NCBI GenBank assembly: GCA_963738575.1
Contig: CAVTWY010000004.1
Location: 372,001-436,000, forward strand
Reading direction: 5' to 3'
Source: CAVTWY01 sp963738575
GTDB taxonomy: Bacteria > Pseudomonadota > Gammaproteobacteria > Burkholderiales > Burkholderiaceae_C
DNA length: 64,000 nucleotides
The position numbers were made by a program, and so were the translations under genes. Positions within the stretch are counted from its first letter, which is position 1. Every line of letters starts with the position of its first letter. The notes under the pieces were generated by a model that saw nothing but the letters and a program-made list of their open reading frames with translations, searched no databases and was not told the origin of the DNA. Below are positions 29,739 through 38,900 of the stretch, piece after piece.

Positions 29739-31369
29739 ATCTGCTCAACGAACCGTGGTTGCCCGTGCGCAAGCGCGATGGCAGCCGTGAATGGGTCGAT
29801 CCATCGCAACTGGCACGGCCCGACATTGTGGCCTTCGATGCCGACCGCGCTGACTTCAATGGCGCCCTTGCGCAGTTTGTAATTGGCCTGCTTCAGACGA
29901 CGACGCCTGTCGAGCGCCACTCCGGCTGGCGCAAGCTGTTCGACGAGCCGCCGGATGCAGGCACGTTGGAGCAGTGGTTTGCGCCGGTGGCGGCTGCGTT
30001 CGAGTTCGATGGGGACGGGCCGCGGTTCATGCAGGACCGTACTTTGACGCCGGTCGAGAGCAGCACCAAAAGCATCGCTGCGCTGTTGGTCGAAGCGCCC
30101 GGCAAAAAGACGATCGACGACAACAATGACCACTTCGTAAAGCGCGCCCATGTCGGACCGCTGTGTATGTCATGCGCCGCAACTGCCCTGTTCACCTTGC
30201 AAGTCAATGGCCCGTCCGGAGGGTCGGGCCACCTCACTGGACTTCGTGGCGGCGGCCCGCTTACAACGCTCCTGCTTGCGTCTGAGGGCAGCAGACTATG
30301 GCATCACTTGTGGCTCAATGTAATCGAACGCGACCGCTTCTTAGATGACGACGATTCTCAGTGGAGCGCTCCGCACCTGACGTTCCCATGGCTCGCCTCC
30401 ATGTCGGCGATCCAGAAGGACGGCGGCGAAACAGCGTCCGTGCAAGTCCATCCGGCACATGTGTTCTGGGCCATGCCCAGGCGCATCCGCCTGAGCCGGG
30501 AGCAGCCGCGCGACGGCAAATGCGGAGTCTGTTCTCGCGAGTCCGAAGCGCTACTGGCTGAATTTTTCACTCGCAAACATGGGCTGGACTACAAGGGCGC
30601 TTGGAATCATCCCCTGTCGCCCTACTACGAGAAGCAGGGGGCCTGGCTGGCAGTCCATCCGCAGCCAGGTGGCATTGGCCACCGGCACTGGTTTGCGTGG
30701 GTCATGGGGCAGGGAAGCGATCGCAAGAAGCAACGCCGCGCCCGTGTAGTCGAGCATTTCCTGACGCATCGTCAAAAAGCAGTACCAGGCGCCTTGCGCT
30801 TGTGGGCCTTCGGCTATGACCTCGACAACATGAAGGCCCGCTGCTGGTACGAATCGACGCTACCCCTGTATGGGCTTGCAGATTGCGGCGCCGATGCTCA
30901 AAAGCTGGTCGAAGCCGAAGTTGCCCGCTGGCTTGATGCCACTGAACTCGTGGCAGAGAAACTGCGCGATGCCATCAAAGACGCCTGGTTCAAAAAGGCA
31001 CCGTCAAAGGGAGACTTCAGCTCAATCGACTCGGCGTTCTGGAGCGCGACCGAAACGGCCTTCTACGAGCAGCTTCACGCGCTCATCGAAGGTGCGGCGA
31101 GCGGCGCTGCCTTCGACGCAATCACCGTCAACACTAAGTGGCAACGCGTGCTAGAGCAACATGCGATTCAGTTGTTCGACAAGCAATTCGTCGGCTCGGG
31201 GCAGGTCGCGCAGCAACAACCGCGTCGCATCGCCCTGGCTTACCAGCGGCTCGCGAGCAGCTTGAAGGGGCCGAAGCTGCGCGAAGCACTTGGCCTGCCC
31301 GTGGACCCTGCGAAAGCTGCTGCACGCAAGGCTGCGAGCGCCACTAAACCGAAGGCGAGGAAATCATGA
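29735..31369 (+). CDS. casA: Cascade large subunit CasA (Cse1/Cas8e)
   Basis: CasA is the large subunit of the type I-E surveillance complex; it recognises the PAM and recruits Cas3. The GTG at 29735 gives 544 residues starting NLLNEPWLPVRKRDGS, the standard family opening; the open frame runs further upstream inside cas3 but is not part of this protein. AQFVIGLLQTTTPV and ERDRFLDDD also fit. The cysteine pairs CMSC and CGVC could form the zinc site seen in some family members. It overlaps casB by 4 bases. Confidence 0.95.
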   Translation: MNLLNEPWLPVRKRDGSREWVDPSQLARPDIVAFDADRADFNGALAQFVIGLLQTTTPVERHSGWRKLFDEPPDAGTLEQWFAPVAAAFEFDGDGPRFMQDRTLTPVESSTKSIAALLVEAPGKKTIDDNNDHFVKRAHVGPLCMSCAATALFTLQVNGPSGGSGHLTGLRGGGPLTTLLLASEGSRLWHHLWLNVIERDRFLDDDDSQWSAPHLTFPWLASMSAIQKDGGETASVQVHPAHVFWAMPRRIRLSREQPRDGKCGVCSRESEALLAEFFTRKHGLDYKGAWNHPLSPYYEKQGAWLAVHPQPGGIGHRHWFAWVMGQGSDRKKQRRARVVEHFLTHRQKAVPGALRLWAFGYDLDNMKARCWYESTLPLYGLADCGADAQKLVEAEVARWLDATELVAEKLRDAIKDAWFKKAPSKGDFSSIDSAFWSATETAFYEQLHALIEGAASGAAFDAITVNTKWQRVLEQHAIQLFDKQFVGSGQVAQQQPRRIALAYQRLASSLKGPKLREALGLPVDPAKAAARKAASATKPKARKS

Positions 31370-31905
31370 ACCTGCACAAAGACAATGCACCCGGCCGCGT
31401 GCTGCACGACTGGTGGTACGAGGTGACGCAAGAGCGCGACAAGGGTTCGGCCCGCGCGGCGCGCGCCATTCTGCGGCGCGCGCACGACATCACTTCCATC
31501 ACCGTGACGCAACCCTACCAGCACCTGTTTCAGCGCATGCGGGCGGTGCAGTGGAATGAGAAGGGTTACGCAAACAGCAACGACGCACTGGCGGTGGTGG
31601 CGGGGTTGTTGGTCCATGTCGAAGCCGACAACAGCGACCGGTTCCTCGCGCACGCGATGGGCCAATGCCCGGAGGGCTCGAACCGTGCCTACGTGAGCGA
31701 GGCTCGCTTCAAACGACTTCTCGAAGCGCCCGATCTCGACACACTGTTCACCAGCCTGCGCCGCACCTTGCCGCTGATGAGCGCCGGCGCTCCGGTGTTC
31801 GCGCTCGCCAATGACGTGTTGGATTGGGCGTGGCCCGAGCAACGCGACGCAGTGATAAAGCGCTGGGCGTACAGCTTCATCTGGCCCAGGCAAGACGCCA
31901 CCTGA
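31366..31905 (+). CDS. casB: Cascade small subunit CasB (Cse2)
   Basis: This is the small helical subunit of Cascade that stabilises the crRNA-target hybrid. The product is 179 residues and rich in basic residues, with LHDWWYEVTQERDKGSARAARAILRRA near the N-terminus read in two overlapping blocks, and RFKRLLEAPDLDTLFTSLRR later, as in Cse2 proteins. The ATG overlaps the casA stop (ATGA). It is followed by 42 bases before cas7. Confidence 0.93.
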   Translation: MNLHKDNAPGRVLHDWWYEVTQERDKGSARAARAILRRAHDITSITVTQPYQHLFQRMRAVQWNEKGYANSNDALAVVAGLLVHVEADNSDRFLAHAMGQCPEGSNRAYVSEARFKRLLEAPDLDTLFTSLRRTLPLMSAGAPVFALANDVLDWAWPEQRDAVIKRWAYSFIWPRQDAT

Positions 31906-31947
31906 CCACCACGACCTTCAAAGATCTCAACCCGAGGAGAACACACC

Positions 31948-33144
31948 ATGTCCCGCTTTCTGCAACTTCACCTGCTCACTAATTATCCGCCCGCCAATCT
32001 GAACCGCGACGATACGGGTCGGCCCAAGACGGCGCTGATGGGCGATGCGCAGCGGTTGCGCGTGTCGTCGCAAAGCCTCAAGCGGGCTTGGCGAACATCG
32101 GATGTCTTTCGAAACCTTCTGCCTGACGCCGATCAGATGATCGGTGATCGCACCAAGCGGATTGGTTTGGAATGGATCTACAAGCGGCTGATCGAAAAAA
32201 GCATCGACGATGGCGTTGCGCGAGCGTGGGCAAAAGACATTCAGCGCGCATATGGTGAGCCCGAAACGTCCGAGACGGAGCCGGACGCGGAGCTGCTTAA
32301 CGGTCAACTCGTCCATGTCTCGCCATTCGAAAGGCAAAAATTAGACCAGTTCGTAAATGCTCTTGCCGACTACCTGGCACACGCAAAGCCGGACAAGACG
32401 GTCGTAGCAATCGAGAAGGCTATTGAAACTCGAGATAAGGCGAAGGACAAGAAGAAGCCAAATGCAGCGCTTGCAAAAGAACTTGCTCACCGGCTGCTGG
32501 TCAACGAGAGCACCGCCGTGGATATCGCGCTGTTCGGGCGAATGCTCGCTGCCACTCCCGAATTCAATTTTGAAGCCGCCGCCCAAGTTGCACATGCCGT
32601 CACCGTCCATAAAGCCGCCGTCGAAGACGACTGGTTCAGCGCTGTCGATGACCTGAATCGTCAAAACAAAGGTGCCGGCCACATCGGCGAACGCGGCTTC
32701 GGCGCGGGCCTGTTCTACCAGTACGTCTGCGTCGATCGCGAGTTGCTGAGCAAGAACCTAGGTGGCGACACGGCGCTCGCCAGGCGCGCCCTCGGCGCCT
32801 TGCTTCATGCAATCACCAAGGTGGCGCCCACCGGCATGCAGAACAGCCACGGGTCGCGCGCCTACGCGAGTTATGTGCTTGCCGAGAAAGGCGATCAGCA
32901 GCCGCGCTCGCTGGTGCAGGCGTTCCTGAAGCCTGTCAAACCGGGTGAAGGGGGCGACATGCTGGATCTAGCGGTGAAAGCGGTCGAGCAGCGTTGCGTT
33001 AACTTCGACAAGGTCTATGGCGCTGGTGCGGACGGACGGCGCCGGATCGACGTCGAAGCCCCGGAGCGCCCGACGCCGCCCAACGATCAGCTCGGCGCCA
33101 TCGGCAGCCTCGATGAACTCGTGGCCTTCGCACAAGAAGACTGA
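31948..33144 (+). CDS. casC: Cascade backbone subunit CasC (Cas7e/Cse4)
   Basis: CasC forms the six-copy backbone that binds crRNA. The product is 398 residues. The N-terminal block FLQLHLLTNYPPANLNRDD and RLRVSSQSLKRAWRTS are diagnostic. GGDTALARRALGALLHAITKV and PTGMQNSHGSRAYASYV mark the C-terminal half. Residues about 100-175 form a charged stretch with a Lys-rich run (KAKDKKKP), making it somewhat longer than the E. coli protein (363 residues). It begins 42 bases after casB and ends 6 bases before casD. Confidence 0.95.
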   Translation: MSRFLQLHLLTNYPPANLNRDDTGRPKTALMGDAQRLRVSSQSLKRAWRTSDVFRNLLPDADQMIGDRTKRIGLEWIYKRLIEKSIDDGVARAWAKDIQRAYGEPETSETEPDAELLNGQLVHVSPFERQKLDQFVNALADYLAHAKPDKTVVAIEKAIETRDKAKDKKKPNAALAKELAHRLLVNESTAVDIALFGRMLAATPEFNFEAAAQVAHAVTVHKAAVEDDWFSAVDDLNRQNKGAGHIGERGFGAGLFYQYVCVDRELLSKNLGGDTALARRALGALLHAITKVAPTGMQNSHGSRAYASYVLAEKGDQQPRSLVQAFLKPVKPGEGGDMLDLAVKAVEQRCVNFDKVYGAGADGRRRIDVEAPERPTPPNDQLGAIGSLDELVAFAQED

Positions 33145-33150
33145 AGCGCC

Positions 33151-33909
33151 ATGGAGTACCTCGTCTTCCAATTGCAAGCGCCGCTCGCGGCCTGGGGCGA
33201 GCCCGCCGTGGGCGAATACCGCGGCAGCGCTAACCATCCAGGCGAGTCGGCCTTGCTCGGCTTGCTCGGCGCGGCACTCGGCATCACGCGCGACGACAAC
33301 GCGGAGTTGCTCGCCCTGCAGGCAGGCTATAAGTTTGCAGTTGGCGTGCAATCGTCGGGCACGTTGCTGCGCGACTACCACACGGCGCAGGTGCCGAGCC
33401 GAAGCGATCTCTCGGGCCGGCCGCAGGCCACGCGCGCGGACGAACTGTCGCTGCCGCGGCACAAGCTCAACACCATCTTGTCCACGCGCGACTACCGCCA
33501 AGGTTCGGCCTGCCTGGTGGCGGTGCAGGCCGCAGCGGATGCGCCGCACGACTTGCAGGCGTTGGCAGCCGCGCTGCGCAACCCGCGCTTCGTGCTCTAC
33601 CTCGGCCGCAAAGCCTGCCCGTTGGCGGCGCCGCTGCACCCACAGGTGTTAAACGCCGACTCCGTGTCGAGCGCGTTCGCGCACTACATCCACGCCGTGC
33701 TCGCACTCGCCGCGCCGCACACCGACCGTTGGGGACACCCAGCGGTGGATTTGCCTGCGGAGGTGCAAAGCCTCAGTTGGAGCGACGGTGTCGTGGCCGG
33801 CGTTTCCGCACAGTTGAGTGCACCGCGCAAAGACCGCGTGATCCGCCGCAGCCATTGGCAGTTCGGCGACCGCATGGAGCACCGCGCCGTTCTGAAAGAG
33901 GAGGTTTGA
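33151..33909 (+). CDS. casD: Cascade subunit CasD (Cas5e)
   Basis: CasD binds the 5' handle of crRNA and caps the Cascade backbone. The product is 252 residues starting EYLVFQLQAPLAAWGEPAVG, the typical Cas5 opening, with HPGESALLGLLGAALGI and an LLRDYHTAQVPSR segment. The stop overlaps the casE start by one base (TGATG). Confidence 0.95.
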   Translation: MEYLVFQLQAPLAAWGEPAVGEYRGSANHPGESALLGLLGAALGITRDDNAELLALQAGYKFAVGVQSSGTLLRDYHTAQVPSRSDLSGRPQATRADELSLPRHKLNTILSTRDYRQGSACLVAVQAAADAPHDLQALAAALRNPRFVLYLGRKACPLAAPLHPQVLNADSVSSAFAHYIHAVLALAAPHTDRWGHPAVDLPAEVQSLSWSDGVVAGVSAQLSAPRKDRVIRRSHWQFGDRMEHRAVLKEEV

Positions 33910-34673
33910 TGAGCATGTATTTCAGCCTGATCCAACCGCTGCCGCAGCACGAGCGCGAAGCCGCTTTCGAACGCAACCGTGGGGGCGCCTACGAAGACCA
34001 TCAATGGTTGTGGCAGCGTTTCTTTCCTGCGCCTGCTGGCACGCCGCGCGATTTCCTGTTTCGCCGCCTCGACGCTGGCGTCGCCGCGCGCTTCTACGTG
34101 CTCTCAGCGCGGGCGCCACAAACCGATGTGCCCGGCTGGCAAGTCAGGCCGACGGCGTACGCGCCTAGTTTGACCGCAGGCGAACGCTTGCACTTCGAGT
34201 TGCGCGCTAACCCGGTAGTCAACCGTCCAGGCAAAGTGCAACTCAACCCTGACGGCTCAACGAAGCTGCACGTCGCGGGCAAGCGCGTCGGCTCTGCCAA
34301 GCGCAGCGTCGTTCGTCATGATGTCGTCATGGATGCCAAAAAGCGCTTGCTCACCGAGCGCGGCGTTACCCAATGGCGCGACTGGAGTGGCACTGACAAG
34401 CCACTTTTGTATGAGCTCGCTCGCAAAGTCTGCGGCCAGTGGCTTCTCACTGCAGGCCAAGCCCGGGGTTTCGCGGTGGACGAGGGGTGTCTGAGCGTCG
34501 AGGCCTATACCCAGCACCGGGGAAAGAACGACGAGTTGCGCTTCAGCAGCGTAGACTTCGCTGGCGAACTGACTGTGCTCGATGTGGAAAAGTTCAGCGC
34601 CACGTTATTTAAAGGAGTTGGCCACGCGAAGGCTTTCGGCTGCGGCCTAATGCTCGTGCGCCGTGCGGTTTAG
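33909..34673 (+). CDS. casE: crRNA-processing endonuclease CasE (Cas6e)
   Basis: CasE cuts the array transcript within each repeat and stays on the 3' hairpin. The ATG at 33909 gives 254 residues; the open frame upstream is casD read in another frame. The predicted catalytic His is residue 31 in AYEDHQWLWQRFF, and the C-terminal glycine-rich loop KGVGHAKAFGCGLMLV is intact. The substrate would be the CCCCAC/GTGGGG hairpin in the repeats downstream. Confidence 0.95.
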   Translation: MSMYFSLIQPLPQHEREAAFERNRGGAYEDHQWLWQRFFPAPAGTPRDFLFRRLDAGVAARFYVLSARAPQTDVPGWQVRPTAYAPSLTAGERLHFELRANPVVNRPGKVQLNPDGSTKLHVAGKRVGSAKRSVVRHDVVMDAKKRLLTERGVTQWRDWSGTDKPLLYELARKVCGQWLLTAGQARGFAVDEGCLSVEAYTQHRGKNDELRFSSVDFAGELTVLDVEKFSATLFKGVGHAKAFGCGLMLVRRAV

Positions 34674-34696
34674 TTGCGCGGCTCGAAAGCAACCCC

Positions 34697-35623
34697 GTGA
34701 CGACTGGTTTACTGCCGCCACTTAAACCGATACCGATCAAGGAGCGCGTCTCCGTTATTTTCGTCGAACGTGGCGAAATCGATGTGTTGGACGGCGCCTT
34801 TGTTGTCGTTGACGCAACTGGAATTCGAACGCATATCCCGATTGGTGGCGTTGCGTGCATCATGTTGGAACCGGGCACGCGGCTGTCCCACCGTGCCGCC
34901 GCATTGGCCGCCCGCGTTGGAACGCTTTTGGTCTGGGTAGGCGAGGCTGGCGTTCGCCTATATTCGGCAGGACAACCAGGTGGCGCGCGTTCGGATCGCT
35001 TGCTTTATCAGGCAAAGCTTGCGTTGGATGAATCACTGCGATTGAAAGTGGTTCGGAAGATGTACGCCGTGCGATTTGGCGAAGAGCCGCCCGAGAGACG
35101 CAGTGTTGAGCAACTGCGCGGCATTGAAGGTGCGCGGGTTCGCCGCACCTATCAGCTGCTGGCCAAACAGTTCAACGTCGACTGGGCGGGACGTGACTAT
35201 GACCCTGAAACGTGGGACTCTTCCGATCTTGCCAACCGATGCCTGTCTGCGGCAACAGCATGCCTGTATGGCGTTACCGAAGCAGCCGTGCTCGCAGCAG
35301 GGTACGCCCCAGCTGTCGGCTTTATACATACGGGCAAGGCGCTGAGCTTTGTGTATGACATTGCCGACCTCTACAAGTTCGAAACTGTGGTGCCAGTTGC
35401 TTTCAAAGTGGCAGCCTCAAACCCACGCAGCAGTCCGGAGCGGCAAGTTCGACTTGCATGCCGAGATATCTTTCGTCAAACCAAGCTGCTTGACCGAATC
35501 ATTCCCGACATCGAAGATGTGCTTGCGTCCGGCGGAGTGGAAAAGCCGCCACCTTCTCCTGATGCAGTCGGTCCAGCGTTTCAAGCTCCGTTGAACATCG
35601 GCGATGCTGGTCATCGTTCTTGA
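34697..35623 (+). CDS. cas1: CRISPR integrase Cas1 (type I-E)
   Basis: Cas1 is the integrase of spacer acquisition. From the GTG at 34697 the product is 308 residues, close to the E. coli length. LLPPLKPIPIKERVSVIFVE opens the protein. The metal ligands expected of Cas1e are visible as the Glu in RGIEGARVR, the His in GFIHTGKALSFVYD, and the Asp in YDIADLYK. It overlaps cas2 by 20 bases. It appears fully intact, which matters because the adjacent array has unusual spacer lengths. Confidence 0.96.
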   Translation: MTTGLLPPLKPIPIKERVSVIFVERGEIDVLDGAFVVVDATGIRTHIPIGGVACIMLEPGTRLSHRAAALAARVGTLLVWVGEAGVRLYSAGQPGGARSDRLLYQAKLALDESLRLKVVRKMYAVRFGEEPPERRSVEQLRGIEGARVRRTYQLLAKQFNVDWAGRDYDPETWDSSDLANRCLSAATACLYGVTEAAVLAAGYAPAVGFIHTGKALSFVYDIADLYKFETVVPVAFKVAASNPRSSPERQVRLACRDIFRQTKLLDRIIPDIEDVLASGGVEKPPPSPDAVGPAFQAPLNIGDAGHRS

Positions 35624-35906
35624 AAACGCTCCGCCGCGCTTGCGTGGCCGCATGGCTGTGTGGTTGCTTGAAGTTCGCGCCGGCGTCTACGTGGGCAACT
35701 ATTCGACACGTGTGCGCGAGCATGTGTGGAAGCACGTTGAAGAGGGAATCGAAGATGGCAACGCCGTGATGGTGTGGCGAAGCAAGGCAGAAGCCGGTTA
35801 CGAATTTAGAACACTCGGCCCAAACCGCCGGACCGTTGCGGACTTTGACGGGGTGCAATTGGTGAGCTTCATGCCTGAGGCTGGCGCCGGTCAAAGTGCT
35901 CTTTAA
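35604..35906 (+). CDS. cas2: Cas2 (type I-E)
   Basis: Cas2 bridges the two Cas1 dimers; the complex measures the length of incoming spacers. The product is 100 residues. The Cas2e block VLENAPPRLRGRMAVWLLE and the GVYVGNYSTRVREHVWKHVE region are present. It is the last gene of the cas operon and stops 80 bases before the first repeat. Confidence 0.95.
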   Translation: MLVIVLENAPPRLRGRMAVWLLEVRAGVYVGNYSTRVREHVWKHVEEGIEDGNAVMVWRSKAEAGYEFRTLGPNRRTVADFDGVQLVSFMPEAGAGQSAL

Positions 35907-35986
35907 CAATCACTTGTTGCAGTCAAATTCCTGGTGGAAATGACGACCGAAGAATTCGCCTTTAATTTCAATGGGTTAGAGTTAGT
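35907..35986 (+). promoter_or_regulatory. CRISPR leader
   Basis: This 80-base interval between cas2 and the first repeat is markedly more AT-rich than its surroundings, with TTTAATTTCAATGGGTTAG just before the array. This fits the position and character of a leader that carries the array promoter and guides integration. No exact IHF site was found. Confidence 0.7.
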
Positions 35987-38900
35987 GTGTTCCCCACTCG
36001 CGTGGGGATGAACCGGACTGCGCGCAGCATCGGCTGGACGCCAGGTCGGGTGTTCCCCACTCGCGTGGGGATGAACCGCACGATCACCGGTCATGGCTCG
36101 ATCGACAGCACTGCGGTGTTCCCCACTCGCGTGGGGATGAACCGTCGATGAACCGGTCGGCATTCGACGCGCTGGTGTTCCCCACTCGCGTGGGGATGAA
36201 CCGTTCGCCGCTCGCAACGCCGTGCGATCGGAGCGGTGTTCCCCACTCGCGTGGGGATGAACCGTCTGCTACGCGTGTCGATCGGATTCGTCGCGGCGGT
36301 GTTCCCCACTCGCGTGGGGATGAACCGGCCTAGTTTGATGCAATTTGCCACGGGACGAACCGTGTTCCCCACTCGCGTGGGGATGAACCGACCCGGCGCT
36401 GGAGCTGACTGGCTGAGCATTGGCGTGTTCCCCACTCGCGTGGGGATGAACCGCCAGCTGACGCACGGACGCGGTTGCGCAATCGGTGTTCCCCACTCGC
36501 GTGGGGATGAACCGACTGCGGACTGCCCGCCGAATCGCTGATGCCAGCGTGTTCCCCACTCGCGTGGGGATGAACCGCGTATTGCCATCAGGCACTGCGG
36601 CCTGCGATGCGTGTTCCCCACTCGCGTGGGGATGAACCGCCGGCGATCCACCGTAGTCCATCGGGCACTGACGTGTTCCCCACTCGCGTGGGGATGAACC
36701 GCGCACGTTTGGCACCCGCTGGCCAGTCTGCGTCGTGTTCCCCACTCGCGTGGGGATGAACCGCGACCAGATGTAGTCCGCGACATCGCAGCATGCAAGT
36801 GTTCCCCACTCGCGTGGGGATGAACCGTCGATGCGCAGCGGCCAGTACAAGCGTGCCGTCGTGTTCCCCACTCGCGTGGGGATGAACCGCGATGCCAGTA
36901 GACCGCGCTCACGTAGCACCGCTGCGTGTTCCCCACTCGCGTGGGGATGAACCGGCCGATTAACTGCGCTCCGATACGCCGACTGCGTGTTCCCCACTCG
37001 CGTGGGGATGAACCGACGATCACCATGGCGAAGCGTCGCTGATCCGGTGTGTTCCCCACTCGCGTGGGGATGAACCGTCGCGATGCTCGATGAGATCCAG
37101 TCGCGCCGCACGTGTTCCCCACTCGCGTGGGGATGAACCGCGAATACGCCCGCGCACGGCTGTGCCCGCGATGTGTTCCCCACTCGCGTGGGGATGAACC
37201 GTATAGCGACATCGCTGAGCTTGACGCCGTGCCGGTGTTCCCCACTCGCGTGGGGATGAACCGTCGATAGCGTCGAGCTGTATTCGGGTGGCGCGTGTTC
37301 CCCACTCGCGTGGGGATGAACCGCGTTGTGACACGGCCGCTGAGCAGCACGGTCGACCGTGTTCCCCACTCGCGTGGGGATGAACCGATGCGGCATCGTC
37401 GAGTCGAAGCATGCGACTGGCAAGTGTTCCCCACTCGCGTGGGGATGAACCGTCATTCACAATCGCGCATCGGTACGATGGCCAGTGTTCCCCACTCGCG
37501 TGGGGATGAACCGGCATGACGCTGATGTACCGCGCCAGACGCGGAAGCGTGTTCCCCACTCGCGTGGGGATGAACCGACGCCACATTGAATCGGTGCATC
37601 AGGTCGAGGTGTTCCCCACTCGCGTGGGGATGAACCGCCGAGCAGCCTGACCAGTTAGCACGATCTGACTGTGTTCCCCACTCGCGTGGGGATGAACCGC
37701 GATACTGCGCAGCAGTCTACGAACGCTTGAGGCGTGTTCCCCACTCGCGTGGGGATGAACCGCGCTATGTAGCGCTGCATCTGCAGCTCTGAATAGCGTG
37801 TTCCCCACTCGCGTGGGGATGAACCGTCGCGGCGAGGGTTATTTTCAATGACACTGCTGTCGGTGTTCCCCACTCGCGTGGGGATGAACCGCACGCGCAT
37901 CGCATCGACACGGCGTTCGCATCGTGTTCCCCACTCGCGTGGGGATGAACCGACTGAGCCTGCGACATCGCATGCTGCATGGTCGTGTTCCCCACTCGCG
38001 TGGGGATGAACCGTCTGAGATCGACTTGCCTGTGACGTCGGCTGGTGTGTTCCCCACTCGCGTGGGGATGAACCGACACGGTAGCGACTCGTTGAGCTCT
38101 GAGAGCTCGTGTTCCCCACTCGCGTGGGGATGAACCGTTCAGTACGTCCGCTGATCGCAGATGACGGCATGAGTGTTCCCCACTCGCGTGGGGATGAACC
38201 GGCGGTGCGAACTTGCGTCTACTGCAACTAGCGGTGTTCCCCACTCGCGTGGGGATGAACCGCTCCGATAGCGCCCGCAACCCCTTGTAGCGTGTTCCCC
38301 ACTCGCGTGGGGATGAACCGTCGACGTCAGCGTCGTGACGGCTATCTGCAGCGCGTGTTCCCCACTCGCGTGGGGATGAACCGGCCATCGACGCATGTCG
38401 CAGGTCCGGCAGCATTGGTGTTCCCCACTCGCGTGGGGATGAACCGGACGGCGCATAGCCTGCTGCATCGCGCATGGGCGTGTTCCCCACTCGCGTGGGG
38501 ATGAACCGCAATCGGTACCAGTGTGCGTCAGCGTCGGTCGGTGTTCCCCACTCGCGTGGGGATGAACCGCCGTCGCACGCACATGACGGCCCTATGTCTC
38601 AGCAGTGTTCCCCACTCGCGTGGGGATGAACCGCACATGCCTGACGCGCAGCGCGACAACTTGATCGTGTTCCCCACTCGCGTGGGGATGAACCGCCTTG
38701 AAGCATCTAGACAGGCATCAGCCTCAATGTGTTCCCCACTCGCGTGGGGATGAACCGCATCGCATGGCGCTGCTGGGCAACCGCCGGCAGTGTTCCCCAC
38801 TCGCGTGGGGATGAACCGCCAAGTGGTTGTCAGCGCAGTCGCTTCGGCAGGTGTTCCCCACTCGCGTGGGGATGAACCGCCACCGACACCAGCACTGAAT

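Noticed and set aside
31948..33144. An inserted extra domain in Cas7e because it is about 35 residues longer than in E. coli
   Set aside because: The extra charged stretch looks like a longer loop; length variation of this order is plausible in the family and I cannot compare homologues here.
36091..37456. Long open frames (up to 447 codons) on both strands through the CRISPR array, with repeating HPHASGEH or PTRVGMN-like peptides
   Set aside because: They are translations of the GC-rich repeats; the periodic peptide follows the repeat and no start signal or family similarity exists.
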